The notes: generated by a model from the letters alone, not told the origin. A stretch of DNA of 17,758 bases from DASUFH01 sp036274645 (GCA_036274645.1 DASUFH010000481.1:1-17758), one strand, 5' to 3'; counted from the stretch's first letter, positions 6,525 to 14,612 are shown. Program-made: numbers and translations.

Positions 6525-7381
6525 TTCCCACTTCCTTGTCGATCCTGGGGAATGATCTTCACTTCGGATGTGAACTGTTTGTAGTTTTCGTACCGGATGA
6601 TATGCCGGACCCGAAGGGGCCCTCCGCCGAGAGCCGAGAACTGCAACGTGTCCTCGGCAATGGTGTATGCCGGAAACCAGTACTGGCCATCGATCTGCTG
6701 TCGATAGGTTTCAAAGCGGGGGAAGAGATTTTCATCAAGAAGTCCCTTCCGCAGATCGGGGACGGCCTTCCCATAGGTCTTGATGATCTGGAGCGCGCTC
6801 TCGTCGACCCAGATGGTTCCCTGAAAGTAGCGTTCGCCTTTTTCAATTCGCCGCGGTCCGACATCGAACATGTAGCAGGGTATGCCGTCGACGCGGTCGC
6901 GGCCGGTGTAACGGATGCTGTAGCGGGGAAGTTCGTCGGTCGTCAGCACGAAGGGCTGAATGTTGCGAACGTCGTCGAAGTCTTCCCGGGTCAGTCTCAA
7001 TCGAAAGAGGCGGTCGGTCGGTCCTTCGATCTTCTTCTCGATGCGGCGTCCCTTGCTGTCAAACAGGATGTCGGTGACCGCGCGGTACTCGATCATGTTG
7101 CCTTTGGCGTCGAACTGGATGTTTCCGCGCGAATCCAGTTCCTGCACCCGCACGTCCTGCCGGAACGTGTAGTTGGCGCGCGCCAGTTTGAATTCCTGTT
7201 CCCTGGCGGCGAACTCCCGGATGATCCGGTCCACATCCGCCGCAGTCGGTTCGTTCTGCGCGGAAACGCGCGGCGGGGCGGCGGACGCCGCCACCAGCAT
7301 CAGGACGACCAGCGTCGCGGCGCCGGCGGGCCGTGGATGGCTGCGAGGCGCGCGATTCCGGATTGGACGCCTGTCGAACAC
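6521..7381 (-). CDS. Secreted protein of unknown function, LolA/RseB-like shape
   Basis: The product is 286 residues from a GTG at 7381. Residues 1-41 form a long Sec signal (Arg-rich start, hydrophobic 20-35, VSA before Gln42). The mature part alternates charged and aromatic beta-strand stretches (ANYTFRQDVRVQEL, YRAVTDILFDSKGRRIEKKI, YSIRYTGRDRVDGIPCYMFD, GTIWVDESALQIIKTYGKAV, RFETYRQQIDGQYWFPAYTI). Strands of the kind that report on treated beta-sheet surfaces, ending in a fixed-up residue pattern, suggest the LolA/MucB-like lipoprotein-carrier fold, but I cannot confirm membership. The start is uncertain: the frame is open to a GTG at 7432 inside the upstream gene, and neither start has a clear ribosome site. 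The TGA overlaps the next gene's GTG by 4 bases. Confidence 0.7.
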   Translation of the reverse strand: MFDRRPIRNRAPRSHPRPAGAATLVVLMLVAASAAPPRVSAQNEPTAADVDRIIREFAAREQEFKLARANYTFRQDVRVQELDSRGNIQFDAKGNMIEYRAVTDILFDSKGRRIEKKIEGPTDRLFRLRLTREDFDDVRNIQPFVLTTDELPRYSIRYTGRDRVDGIPCYMFDVGPRRIEKGERYFQGTIWVDESALQIIKTYGKAVPDLRKGLLDENLFPRFETYRQQIDGQYWFPAYTIAEDTLQFSALGGGPLRVRHIIRYENYKQFTSEVKIIPQDRQGSGK

Positions 7382-7383
7382 GG

Positions 7384-8403
7384 CTAGTTCGTTTGAAAGA
7401 GTGTGTATGGCTGTGGCCGTTCGATCACGCACTGTGGTGGAGGTTCGGCCGTCAGGAGGAGATTGTTGTCAGCCACCCGGCCTTCCCATCGGGTTTCGCC
7501 ATAGCCGCGGACGCTGTCCGGGGTCGTCAGGGTCAGGATGTCTCCAGTGAACGTTCCGGCGAGCTTGCGGGATTCGTGGCAGACGTTCTCAAAGACGCCG
7601 GTCACCGTTTTGCGGATTGTGTCGACCTTCAGTTCCAGAACGCCGATCGCTCCGGGATCGCGCGTCCACCACTTTCCGGCCAGGCCGGGTTCGTTCTGCT
7701 CGGCGTGATGAAACAGCAAGGTATCGATCGTGGATCCCAGGGCGGGCGCTCCCCATGGCCCTTCGGAACAGGGCAGGGCTCCCAGCGGCTCCAGGCGCAT
7801 GCTGTCGTCGGAAAAGATCCGGCCACTCCATCGCGTTGGAATCGAAACGCCCCGGAAGCTGAACCGGGTGTTGAACATGAAGCCGCCGTCGTCGAGAAGG
7901 ACACCGTCTTCGATATCGAACCCTTTGCAGATGTCCGCGCTTACCGGGGTCTTGAGAACGGAATACGAGTCCGGCTGAGTGAACTTGATCGATCCCTGGA
8001 CCGTGTTCTTCCGGCGATCGACCTTGAGGTTTGCGGTGAGGGTCGTGCCGTTGAAAAAAGCGCCGGAACCGCCCGGTGTAAACACATCGTTTCCACCAAT
8101 GGGCTGCCTTGGCCAGCCTCCGAATCCTCGTGGGTTGGCATCAATTGGACCTCTCGGTCCCACCCCCCAGTCGCCCCGTCCTCGGGGGGGCTGTCCAAGC
8201 GGGCCCGATCGATCCGGCCCCAGAGAGCCCACGGTCACCTGGCTGCCCAGAAGCCCCTTGAAGATCTTGCCGATCGTTCCGGACGACTCCGATCGCCGTT
8301 GCGGGTTTGTCGACCACTTCCCGCTGAAGTCGATATCCGCCGCATACACGGTCGACAAGACGCCACCAATGATCACCGCGGCTGCAAGAAGCCTGTTTTT
8401 CAT
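7384..8403 (-). CDS. Secreted protein with two related beta domains joined by a Gly/Pro linker
   Basis: The 339-residue product has a clear signal peptide (MKNRLLAAAVIIGGVLSTVY, cleavage after Ala21). The sequence FSGKW (26-30) followed later by LKVDRRKNTVQGSIKF (126-141) is echoed by LAGKW (241-245) and LKVDTIRKTVTGVFEN (258-273), indicating two copies of one beta-rich module. Residues about 60-115 are a low-complexity stretch rich in Gly, Pro, Arg and Trp that probably acts as a flexible linker. The ATG at 8403 is preceded by GAGG. It is the first gene of a three-gene minus-strand operon, with only 2 bases to the next gene as annotated. The overall family is not recognised; periplasmic or outer-surface location is inferred from the signal. 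Confidence 0.75.
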   Translation of the reverse strand: MKNRLLAAAVIIGGVLSTVYAADIDFSGKWSTNPQRRSESSGTIGKIFKGLLGSQVTVGSLGPDRSGPLGQPPRGRGDWGVGPRGPIDANPRGFGGWPRQPIGGNDVFTPGGSGAFFNGTTLTANLKVDRRKNTVQGSIKFTQPDSYSVLKTPVSADICKGFDIEDGVLLDDGGFMFNTRFSFRGVSIPTRWSGRIFSDDSMRLEPLGALPCSEGPWGAPALGSTIDTLLFHHAEQNEPGLAGKWWTRDPGAIGVLELKVDTIRKTVTGVFENVCHESRKLAGTFTGDILTLTTPDSVRGYGETRWEGRVADNNLLLTAEPPPQCVIERPQPYTLFQTN

Positions 8404-8668
8404 GCGCTGCCTCGTCTGCGGAAAGCTGGTCAGATTAACGCTGATGCAGGCGCAATAGTATTAGCAGGCGCGCCGGGAGCGCAACTATTCTTCCGGAAGC
8501 GCATGCGGAAAATCGGCCAATTGACCGACTGGATTAACGAGATTGAAACACCTTAGTCGCATTGACACCACAACTCTTCGATAACGTGGCTCTCATATGG
8601 CCTTTTGGTCCCTTTACAGACGTCCGTGACGTCAATTAAATGGCTTCTATCAGAATCAGGAGGATATG
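8404..8668. promoter_or_regulatory. 265-bp divergent intergenic region with two palindromic sites
   Basis: No gene fits here. It should hold the promoters for the secreted-protein operon (minus) and the small-gene pair (plus). The span 8513-8528 is a 16-base near-palindrome (TCGG, CAATTG, CCGA; 14 of 16 symmetric). The span 8619-8633 is GACGTC, CGT, GACGTC, a perfect 6-base arm pair 36 bases before the plus-strand start. A TTGACA at 8562-8567 resembles a -35 box, but I see no well-spaced -10 box. A strong AGGAGG lies at 8658-8663. Confidence 0.4.
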
Positions 8669-8908
8669 ATGGCATTTAACGTCGGAGACGTTGTACGGAT
8701 CTGCGAAGACGACCTGCTCCGCGCCGGCGAATGCGCGAGGGTATTCACCGTTCGCAATTCCAACTGCCAGTCGCTGCCCATCCGCGAATACGTGGTGGAG
8801 TTCGCTTCTCCACCTAAAACGTTCCCCAATGACGATCGATTCCTCTTCTGTGCCTATCGGGAAGAACAACTCATCCGCTGGGAAGGGAGACGCAATGCCG
8901 AGTCTTGA
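8669..8908 (+). CDS. Small protein, possible SH3-like beta-barrel (first of a pair)
   Basis: The product is 79 residues. Two ATGs lie in tandem at 8666 and 8669; I chose 8669 because AGGAGG (8658-8663) is then at the usual 5-base spacing. The protein begins FNVGDVVRICEDD, then turns through AGECARVFTV to REYVVEF and ends in FLFCAYREEQLIRW. Short strands around turn glycines suggest a compact SH3/KOW-like barrel; this is a shape argument only. The last 14 bases overlap the start of the next gene in another frame, indicating an operon. There is no signal peptide. No function is proposed. Confidence 0.7.
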   Translation: MAFNVGDVVRICEDDLLRAGECARVFTVRNSNCQSLPIREYVVEFASPPKTFPNDDRFLFCAYREEQLIRWEGRRNAES

Positions 8909-9125
8909 AATTGGAAATCGCGTTCAGATCATCAGTTCGATTCCGGGGTTTCACCTGCGGAGGGGGCACATCACGTCTGTCGCCCATCCGGTCGTCGCCA
9001 GCGAGCGCAACATGGACGAAGCCTTGCGCGAACTTCGTCTCTACGATGTACGACTCGACAACGGGCGGCATCTTCGATTCCGGGGCCGTGATCTCGTCGC
9101 ATTCGAACCGCGCTCCCGCGGCTGA
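8895..9125 (+). CDS. Small protein, possible SH3-like beta-barrel (second of a pair)
   Basis: The product is 76 residues from an ATG at 8895 with GGGAG about 6 bases upstream, inside the end of the preceding gene. It repeats the layout of its neighbour: LEIGNRVQIIS at 4-14 (compare FNVGDVVRIC), a turn with GHITSV, then LRLYDVRLDNGRHLRFRGRD and LVAFE (compare REYVVEF, then FLFCAYREEQLI). This suggests an ancient tandem duplication or two partners of the same fold. The frame is open upstream to 8691 but that part is the shadow of the first gene. It ends 84 bases from the convergent uxaC gene. Confidence 0.7.
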   Translation: MPSLEIGNRVQIISSIPGFHLRRGHITSVAHPVVASERNMDEALRELRLYDVRLDNGRHLRFRGRDLVAFEPRSRG

Positions 9126-9148
9126 ACACTCGGCTGCGGTCTTGTCGG

Positions 9149-9175
9149 GACCGCCCGGGCGGTCAGAGACCGCCC
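9149..9175. terminator. Strong GC hairpin between convergent genes, two alternative pairings
   Basis: GACCGCCC occurs at 9149-9156 and again at 9168-9175, with the complementary GGGCGGTC between them at 9157-9164. The middle arm can pair with the right copy through an AGA loop (perfect 8-base stem) or form the 16-base palindrome with the left copy. The position, 24-50 bases after one stop codon and 35-61 from the other, suits a shared transcription terminator. There is no U-tract on either side. Confidence 0.5.
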
Positions 9176-9209
9176 CTGCGAGGAGACGGGCTGAGCGGAA
9201 GTCCATCGA

Positions 9210-10652
9210 TCACGAAGACGTGTCTCCCATCCCGTCGGCGAGCGCGCCCATTTTCAGGCCGAGGTAGTTCCGCGCGTTGAGGAAACAGACATTACGGACC
9301 GCGCCGGCCAGGAGTTCGCGATCGTCCGGAAGAAGACCTGTCCGCACATCGTTGCCCAGCAGATTGCAGACCAGCCGGCGGAAGTATTCGTGGCGGGAGT
9401 AGGAAAGAAAGCTTCTCGAATCGGTGACCATCCCGATGAAGCGTGAAAACAGGCCCAGGTTGGAAAGGGCGCGGATCTGCGCTTCCATTCCGTCCTTCTG
9501 ATCGAGGAACCACCAGGCCGATCCGTACTGCATCTTGCCGGGGACAGAGCCGTCCTGAAAATTCCCGATCATCGACGCGAAAAGCTCGTTGTCGCGCGGA
9601 TTCAGGTTGTACAGGATCGTCTTTGCCAGCTGGTTCGAATTGTCGAGCGCATCGAGGAAGCGCGCCAGTGGGCGCGCCTGATCGAAGTCGCCGATGGAGT
9701 CGAAGCCGGTGTTGGGGCCAAGCGTTCGGTTGGCCCGGGTGTTCGTGTTGCGCAGCGCGCCGAGATGAAACTGCTGGATCCAGCCGCGGGCGTGATCGAG
9801 CCGGGCCATCCTGTACAGCAGGCCGGATCGGAATTGTTCGGCGGCGGACGCGTCCAGCGGCCGGCCCGCCCGGAGGGCGTCGAACGCGCGGGTCAGATCC
9901 CCTTCCGTAAACGGCCCGGCGTACATCCGCTCGAGGCCGTGATCGGATGCGCGGCAGCCCGCCTCATGAAACGCGCTGTGGCGTTTTTCAATCGCTGACC
10001 AGAAGTCGGAAAACTTCATGATGGCGACCCCGCTCGCCGCGCCGAGCGCGTCGACCCAGGCGTTCCATTCCACGGGATCATCGACAGCGATCGCCCGATC
10101 CGGCCGCCAGGTCGGATAAACGCGGGTTGGCGGATTCGGAAGCCGGTTGAGCGCGGCATGGTGTTCCAGCGAGTCAACGGGATCGTCGGTCGTGGAGACC
10201 ACGGCAACGCGGAACTGTTGGAGCAGCCCCTGCGTCGTGAAGCCGTCGGCCTGCAGCAGCGCCGTTGTCCGGTCGTAGATGGCGCGCGCGCTCTTTCCGT
10301 TCAACAGTTCGTCGATACCGAACGGTCGCTTCAGCTCCATGTGCGTCCAGTGGTAGAGCGGATTGCGAATCGTATCGGGAACGGTTTTGGCCCACGCTTC
10401 GAACTTCTCGAAGTCGGTCGCGTCGCCCGTGCAGAACCGCTCCGATACGCCGTTTGAGCGCATCGCCCGCCATTTGTAATGATCGCCGTCGAGCCAGACT
10501 TCCGTGATCGACCGGAAGCGGTGATCGTTCCGGATCTGATCGACAGGCAGATGGCAGTGATAGTCGATGATCGGCAGAGGCTTTGCGACCTCATGGTAGA
10601 GGTCGCTCGCCAGATCGGTTTCGAGCAGGAAATCGTCGTGAATGAAACTCAT
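9210..10652 (-). CDS. uxaC: Uronate isomerase (glucuronate/galacturonate isomerase)
   Basis: The 480-residue product matches UxaC over its full expected length (about 470). The enzyme converts D-glucuronate to D-fructuronate and D-galacturonate to D-tagaturonate, the first step of hexuronate catabolism, and belongs to the amidohydrolase-type TIM barrels. Visible family motifs are IIDYHCHLP (metal-site His32 and His34), WTHMELKR (102-109), STTDDP (153-158), NTRANRTLGPNTGFDSIGD (304-322), QYGSAWWFLDQKDGME (375-390) and VTDSRSFLSYSRHEYFRR (409-426). The ATG at 10652 lies 2 bases after the transporter stop, so translation is probably coupled; no strong ribosome site is present. The frame is open far upstream (to 11201), but that is the shadow of the transporter gene. 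Confidence 0.95.
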   Translation of the reverse strand: MSFIHDDFLLETDLASDLYHEVAKPLPIIDYHCHLPVDQIRNDHRFRSITEVWLDGDHYKWRAMRSNGVSERFCTGDATDFEKFEAWAKTVPDTIRNPLYHWTHMELKRPFGIDELLNGKSARAIYDRTTALLQADGFTTQGLLQQFRVAVVSTTDDPVDSLEHHAALNRLPNPPTRVYPTWRPDRAIAVDDPVEWNAWVDALGAASGVAIMKFSDFWSAIEKRHSAFHEAGCRASDHGLERMYAGPFTEGDLTRAFDALRAGRPLDASAAEQFRSGLLYRMARLDHARGWIQQFHLGALRNTNTRANRTLGPNTGFDSIGDFDQARPLARFLDALDNSNQLAKTILYNLNPRDNELFASMIGNFQDGSVPGKMQYGSAWWFLDQKDGMEAQIRALSNLGLFSRFIGMVTDSRSFLSYSRHEYFRRLVCNLLGNDVRTGLLPDDRELLAGAVRNVCFLNARNYLGLKMGALADGMGDTSS

Positions 10653-10654
10653 CT

Positions 10655-11953
10655 TCAGGATGCGGCGCCCAGACGCGCGGGCTCGAGCCGCGGCGCGAGC
10701 AGGTGAATGGCGGCCAGCGCCACCAGGTAGGCGGCGCCCGCGATCATGAACATCGTGGTATATCCACCCTGATTCTCCTTGAACCATCCGGCGCCGAGAT
10801 TCATCAGGAACCCGCCCATCGCGCCGGCAAATCCGCCGAAGCCGACAATGGATCCGATGGCTGGTTTCGGAAACATGTCGGATGTGATCGTGAAGATGTT
10901 GGCGGAAAACCCCTGGTGCGCGGCGGCGGCGATTCCCACGAGCCAGACGGCCGCCCACGGGTTGGCGACACGTGGCGCCATGGCGACGGGAAGGATGCAC
11001 AACGCGCATATCAGCATCGTTGTCTTGCGCGCGGCGTTCGGGGTCCATCCGCGCTTCAGCAGGTGCGAGCTCAACCATCCCCCGCCCACCGATCCTCCGT
11101 CCGCGAGTAGATACACGGTGATCAACGGGAGACCGATATTCTTCAGGTCGAAGCCGAATGTGTCGTTCATGAACAGGGGAAACCAGAACAGATAGAACCA
11201 CCAGACGGAATCCGTCAGGAACTTTCCGGTGGCGAAGGCCCAGGCCTGTCGATGGCGGAGCAATTCGAACCAGCTGACCCGGGCGGCCGGCTCCGGTGGA
11301 TCGCTTTCAATATGCTTCAATTCATCGGGGCTGAGTCGCGAGTGTTCCGTCGGTTTGCGGTAGAGCGGCCACCAGAAGAGAACCCATATCAGTCCGACGA
11401 GGCCGGTGACGGCAAAAGCGGCGCGCCAGCTCCAGTACTGGGTCAGTGGCGGGACCACGAGAGGCGCGATCACCGCTCCCACATTCGATCCCGCGTTGAA
11501 GATGCCGGTCGCGAATGCCCGTTCCCTTCGCGGGAACCATTCCGCGACAGTCTTGATCGCCGCCGGGAAGTTGCCGGATTCGCCCAACCCGAGCGCGAAG
11601 CGCGCGACGCCAAACGTGAAGGCCGTGGCGGCCAGCGCATGACCGGCGGCGGCCAGCGACCAGGCGATCAGAAACAGCGCGTAGCCGATCCGCGTTCCGA
11701 AGCGGTCGATGAACCAGCCTGCAAACAGAAACCCGATCGCGTAGGCCAGCGTGAAGGCCCCGCTGATCCAGCCGTACTGGCCATCGGTCCATCCGATCTC
11801 TGTCCGCAGGGTCGGCGCGAGGATCCCGAGGACCGAGCGGTCGACATAGTTGATCGTTGTGGCAAAGAACAGCAGCGCGCAAATACCCCACCGGACGCTG
11901 CCGATTTTGCGAGCCGCTTCTTCCGCCGCCTGGACTCCGCCTCGAACACTCAT
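10655..11953 (-). CDS. MFS hexuronate transporter (ExuT-like, ACS family)
   Basis: The 432-residue product has the hydrophobic layout of a 12-helix major facilitator. The motifs INYVDRSVLGILAP (34-47), the loop GWFIDRFGTRIGY (79-91) and GESGNFPAAIKTVAEWFPRR (124-143) are those of the anion:cation symporter family that includes ExuT and related sugar-acid carriers. Import of glucuronate or galacturonate with protons is inferred from the adjacent uronate isomerase 2 bases downstream. The ATG at 11953 has AGGAG about 8 bases upstream. It is the middle gene of a three-gene minus-strand operon behind the O-antigen ligase-like gene, with a 30-base gap. Confidence 0.88.
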   Translation of the reverse strand: MSVRGGVQAAEEAARKIGSVRWGICALLFFATTINYVDRSVLGILAPTLRTEIGWTDGQYGWISGAFTLAYAIGFLFAGWFIDRFGTRIGYALFLIAWSLAAAGHALAATAFTFGVARFALGLGESGNFPAAIKTVAEWFPRRERAFATGIFNAGSNVGAVIAPLVVPPLTQYWSWRAAFAVTGLVGLIWVLFWWPLYRKPTEHSRLSPDELKHIESDPPEPAARVSWFELLRHRQAWAFATGKFLTDSVWWFYLFWFPLFMNDTFGFDLKNIGLPLITVYLLADGGSVGGGWLSSHLLKRGWTPNAARKTTMLICALCILPVAMAPRVANPWAAVWLVGIAAAAHQGFSANIFTITSDMFPKPAIGSIVGFGGFAGAMGGFLMNLGAGWFKENQGGYTTMFMIAGAAYLVALAAIHLLAPRLEPARLGAAS

Positions 11954-11983
11954 GAATGATTCTCCTGGTTGCGCGGTAGCCTA

Positions 11984-13234
11984 TCACTGGTTGGCCTCCG
12001 CGGCTCTCGACGAAAACGCCGTTGCGGCGCCCGCCAGAGACCAGAAGGCAAACTGGGTCGGCAGCCAGATATAGCCGTCGAAGAAGAAAAACGCCGCGCA
12101 TCCCGCGAGAAGCCCGCCGGCGAGACCGGCCAGCAGCGTGTGGTCCACGGATGGCGTTTCGAAATAGAGACGCCGTCCGATCTTCATCGTGTATGCGCCG
12201 AGAGTCCAGAGGAGAGCGGCGAATCCGATGATGCCCGTTTCCATGAGGCGGCGCAGGTATTGATTGTCCGGCGTGGGATAAAGGGGAGACATCAAAGCGT
12301 GGCGATACCGGGGATAGTTTTCTTCAAACTGGCCCTGGCCGAAACCCAGCAGGGGATAGTCGCTGAGAACGTTCTCCGCCATCAGGAAAGCGCCCAGCCG
12401 GTGGTGTTCCGCTCCGGGATCCGCCTTCAGATGCTTTCCGAAGGGCAATGACGAGACGACGGTCCAGATCACAACGGCGCTCACCAGCGGCACGACCGCC
12501 ATGCCCAACCGGCGTGTGAGGCTTCCGCGCGTGGCCACGCCGGCCATCAGACTTGTCCCCAGAGCCGCCGCTGCCAGGCTGGATCGCGAGAGGGAAGCGA
12601 TCAACCCGAGAATGAGTCCGGTTGCCAGGACAATCCGGATCCGACGGGGCCACGGCAGAGCCAGCGACACAGGAATGAGCATGGCCAGAAGCGCGCCGTA
12701 CGGCAGCGGATGTCCGATGGTTCCGATGGCGCCGCCACGCGCGTCAAGCAGCGAGAGAAACGCAGGGTCCATTTGCGCATAGTAGCGGGCAAAGGGAATG
12801 TTGAATCCGGCCAGAAGCTCGATGAAGCCGTCGATCCCGGCCAGGAACGCCAGCGCCACCATGGCCTGCGCGACCGCCCGGACCCGCTCGCGATCGAGAA
12901 TAGCGTGCAGGACCATGGCAATCACAAAACCACGGACCGTCAGGCTGGCCATGGTGGAGAAGCCGTGAACCGGGTCTTCGGAAACCGCTGCGCTGAGCAG
13001 TGTCGATGCGAGGAATGGCGTCCAGGCGATCAGCAACCAGGGGAGTCGTTCTTTCCGGCGCAGGCCCACACCCACCGCCATCATCGCCAGGACACCGGCC
13101 AGAATGCTTCCGTAATAAATGCGGTGGGGAATCAGAATGCCGTCGACCAGCGGTACCGGCAGGAGAACGATTGCGGCAAATATCAGAGCGTGAACAGTGG
13201 GCAGCGCGCCATAGCGGCGAATAAAATCCGTCAT
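11984..13234 (-). CDS. O-antigen ligase/polymerase-like membrane protein (Wzy_C/WaaL type)
   Basis: The 416-residue product is strongly hydrophobic with roughly 10-12 predicted membrane segments. Its longest hydrophilic loop (about 265-335) contains the signature region of the O-antigen ligase family: DYPLLGFGQGQFEENYPRYR at 292-311 and TPDNQYLRRLMETGIIGF at 321-338, the latter corresponding to the usual HNxYL...E.G..G motif with Asp-Asn in place of His-Asn. SLSRSS at 214-219 fits the conserved SR motif. These proteins join polysaccharide to lipid A core or polymerise exopolysaccharide at the periplasmic face. Whether this one is a ligase or a polymerase cannot be told. It leads an operon with a uronate transporter and isomerase, an unusual pairing. 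The start ATG has AGGGA upstream. Confidence 0.85.
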   Translation of the reverse strand: MTDFIRRYGALPTVHALIFAAIVLLPVPLVDGILIPHRIYYGSILAGVLAMMAVGVGLRRKERLPWLLIAWTPFLASTLLSAAVSEDPVHGFSTMASLTVRGFVIAMVLHAILDRERVRAVAQAMVALAFLAGIDGFIELLAGFNIPFARYYAQMDPAFLSLLDARGGAIGTIGHPLPYGALLAMLIPVSLALPWPRRIRIVLATGLILGLIASLSRSSLAAAALGTSLMAGVATRGSLTRRLGMAVVPLVSAVVIWTVVSSLPFGKHLKADPGAEHHRLGAFLMAENVLSDYPLLGFGQGQFEENYPRYRHALMSPLYPTPDNQYLRRLMETGIIGFAALLWTLGAYTMKIGRRLYFETPSVDHTLLAGLAGGLLAGCAAFFFFDGYIWLPTQFAFWSLAGAATAFSSRAAEANQ

Positions 13235-13403
13235 GAAATCCCTGAATCAGGCCGGCGCATCCGGCGTCTGGAACCGGGAAAGTTTCGCACAACGGAGGGC
13301 GCTGGCAATCCAGGAATCCTCGCCCCTACAGGCGGACGGGGAACCCGCGTCGTCACACATTTTTCACCGGATCGCCGCGGCTTTCCGATTTACGATCCCG
13401 TGC

Positions 13404-14543
13404 GTGGCTGATGCCTCGCTGAAGGACCTCGCGCTCGTGTTCCTGAAACTCGGAACCATTGCGTTCGGTGGCCCGGCGGCGCACGTGGCCATGATGCAGC
13501 GGGAGGCCGTTGAGATTCGCCAGTGGCTGACTTCCGAGGAGTTTCTCGGGCTGATCGGTGCGACCAATCTCATTCCGGGACCCAATTCCACGGAACTGGC
13601 GATCTTCATCGGATACCGCAAGGGCGGCTGGAAGGGGCTGATCGTGGCGGGCGCATCGTTCATTCTGCCGGCTTTTGTCATTGTTGCGATTCTGGGATGG
13701 GTCTATGTGCGGTTCGGCGCTCTTCCGGAAGCCGGCGCATTTTTCCACGGAGTGAAGCCGGTCATCATCGCGATCGTCATGCATGCGTTGGTGTCGCTCG
13801 GCCGTTCCGCGCTGAGGAGTCCTTTCCTTGCGGTCGTCGGGCTGTCGGCCGCGGTCCTGAGTTTTGCCGGCATGAATGAACTCGCGATTCTCTTCAGCGC
13901 CGGAATCGTTGCCGTCATCATCCGGTGGATCCACACGCGCCGTCCCCGTCTGCCGCTTATTCTGGGCGGAACGGCTTTGTTTCCGGCAGTGGCGGCCGCG
14001 AGCGGCGAGACCGGCGGAATCCCGTTCGGGTTGTGGGGACTCTTCCTGTTTTTCGTCAAAACCGGATCCGTTCTCTTTGGCAGCGGCTATGTGCTGCTGG
14101 CGTTCCTTCGCGCCGATCTGGTGGAACGATGGGGCTGGCTGACGGAACAGCAGTTGCTCGACGCCGTTGCGGTTGGGCAGGTCACTCCCGGTCCGGTGTT
14201 CACGACCGCGACGTTTATCGGGTATGTGCTGGGAGGGTTCTCCGGAGCAGTCGTGGCAACTCTCGCAATCTTTCTGCCCGCGTTTGTCTTTGTGGCGATC
14301 AGTGGGCTGGTATTGCCGCGAGTGAGACGATCCGCCCTGGCGGCGGGTTTTCTCGACGGCGTTACGGTGGCGTCCCTGGGTCTGATGGCGGCGGTGACGG
14401 CTTATCTGGCTCGCGCCGCGTGGACGGATGCCTTCAGCGCGCTGCTCACCGTGGTGAGTTTCGTCCTGATTGCCCGCTTTCGCGTGAATTCCTTCTGGAT
14501 TGTGGCGGGCGGCGCGATTGCCGGGCTGCTGGCCGGCCGCTGA
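13404..14543 (+). CDS. chrA: Chromate transporter, long two-domain ChrA
   Basis: The 379-residue product has both ChrA halves. The N-half holds AFGGPAAHVAMMQREAVEIR (20-39), GATNLIPGPNSTELAIFIGY (52-71) and GWKGLIVAGASFILPA; the C-half repeats the plan with FVKTGSVLFGSGYVLLAFLR (217-236), AVGQVTPGPVFTTATFIGYV (256-275) and ATLAIFLPAF. Long-chain ChrA proteins export chromate (or sulfate-like anions) from the cytoplasm. I chose the GTG at 13404 because family members begin a few residues before the LKDLALVFLKLG segment; it has no clear ribosome site. The frame is open back to 13233, but that stretch overlaps the start of the divergent gene and does not look like the family. The 169 bases between starts should hold both promoters. 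No chrB regulator is present. Confidence 0.88.
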   Translation: MADASLKDLALVFLKLGTIAFGGPAAHVAMMQREAVEIRQWLTSEEFLGLIGATNLIPGPNSTELAIFIGYRKGGWKGLIVAGASFILPAFVIVAILGWVYVRFGALPEAGAFFHGVKPVIIAIVMHALVSLGRSALRSPFLAVVGLSAAVLSFAGMNELAILFSAGIVAVIIRWIHTRRPRLPLILGGTALFPAVAAASGETGGIPFGLWGLFLFFVKTGSVLFGSGYVLLAFLRADLVERWGWLTEQQLLDAVAVGQVTPGPVFTTATFIGYVLGGFSGAVVATLAIFLPAFVFVAISGLVLPRVRRSALAAGFLDGVTVASLGLMAAVTAYLARAAWTDAFSALLTVVSFVLIARFRVNSFWIVAGGAIAGLLAGR

Positions 14544-14612
14544 GCAACAGACGGTCGAAAAGGAATCTGCCTGCCCTTTAGGTTCCCGACCCTTCGCCGC
14601 AATCCCGTGGCG

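Noticed and set aside
6536..7387. A 283-codon plus-strand frame opposite the secreted LolA-like gene
   Set aside because: The minus-strand gene has a signal peptide, tight operon spacing and natural composition; this frame has none of these.
10653..11201. N-terminal extension of the UxaC frame
   Set aside because: It lies inside the transporter gene and is Arg-rich; the family start is the ATG at 10652.
14544..14612. Possible terminator between chrA and the PD40 gene
   Set aside because: Only a 5-base AAAGG/CCTTT pairing with a long loop is present, which is too weak to call.
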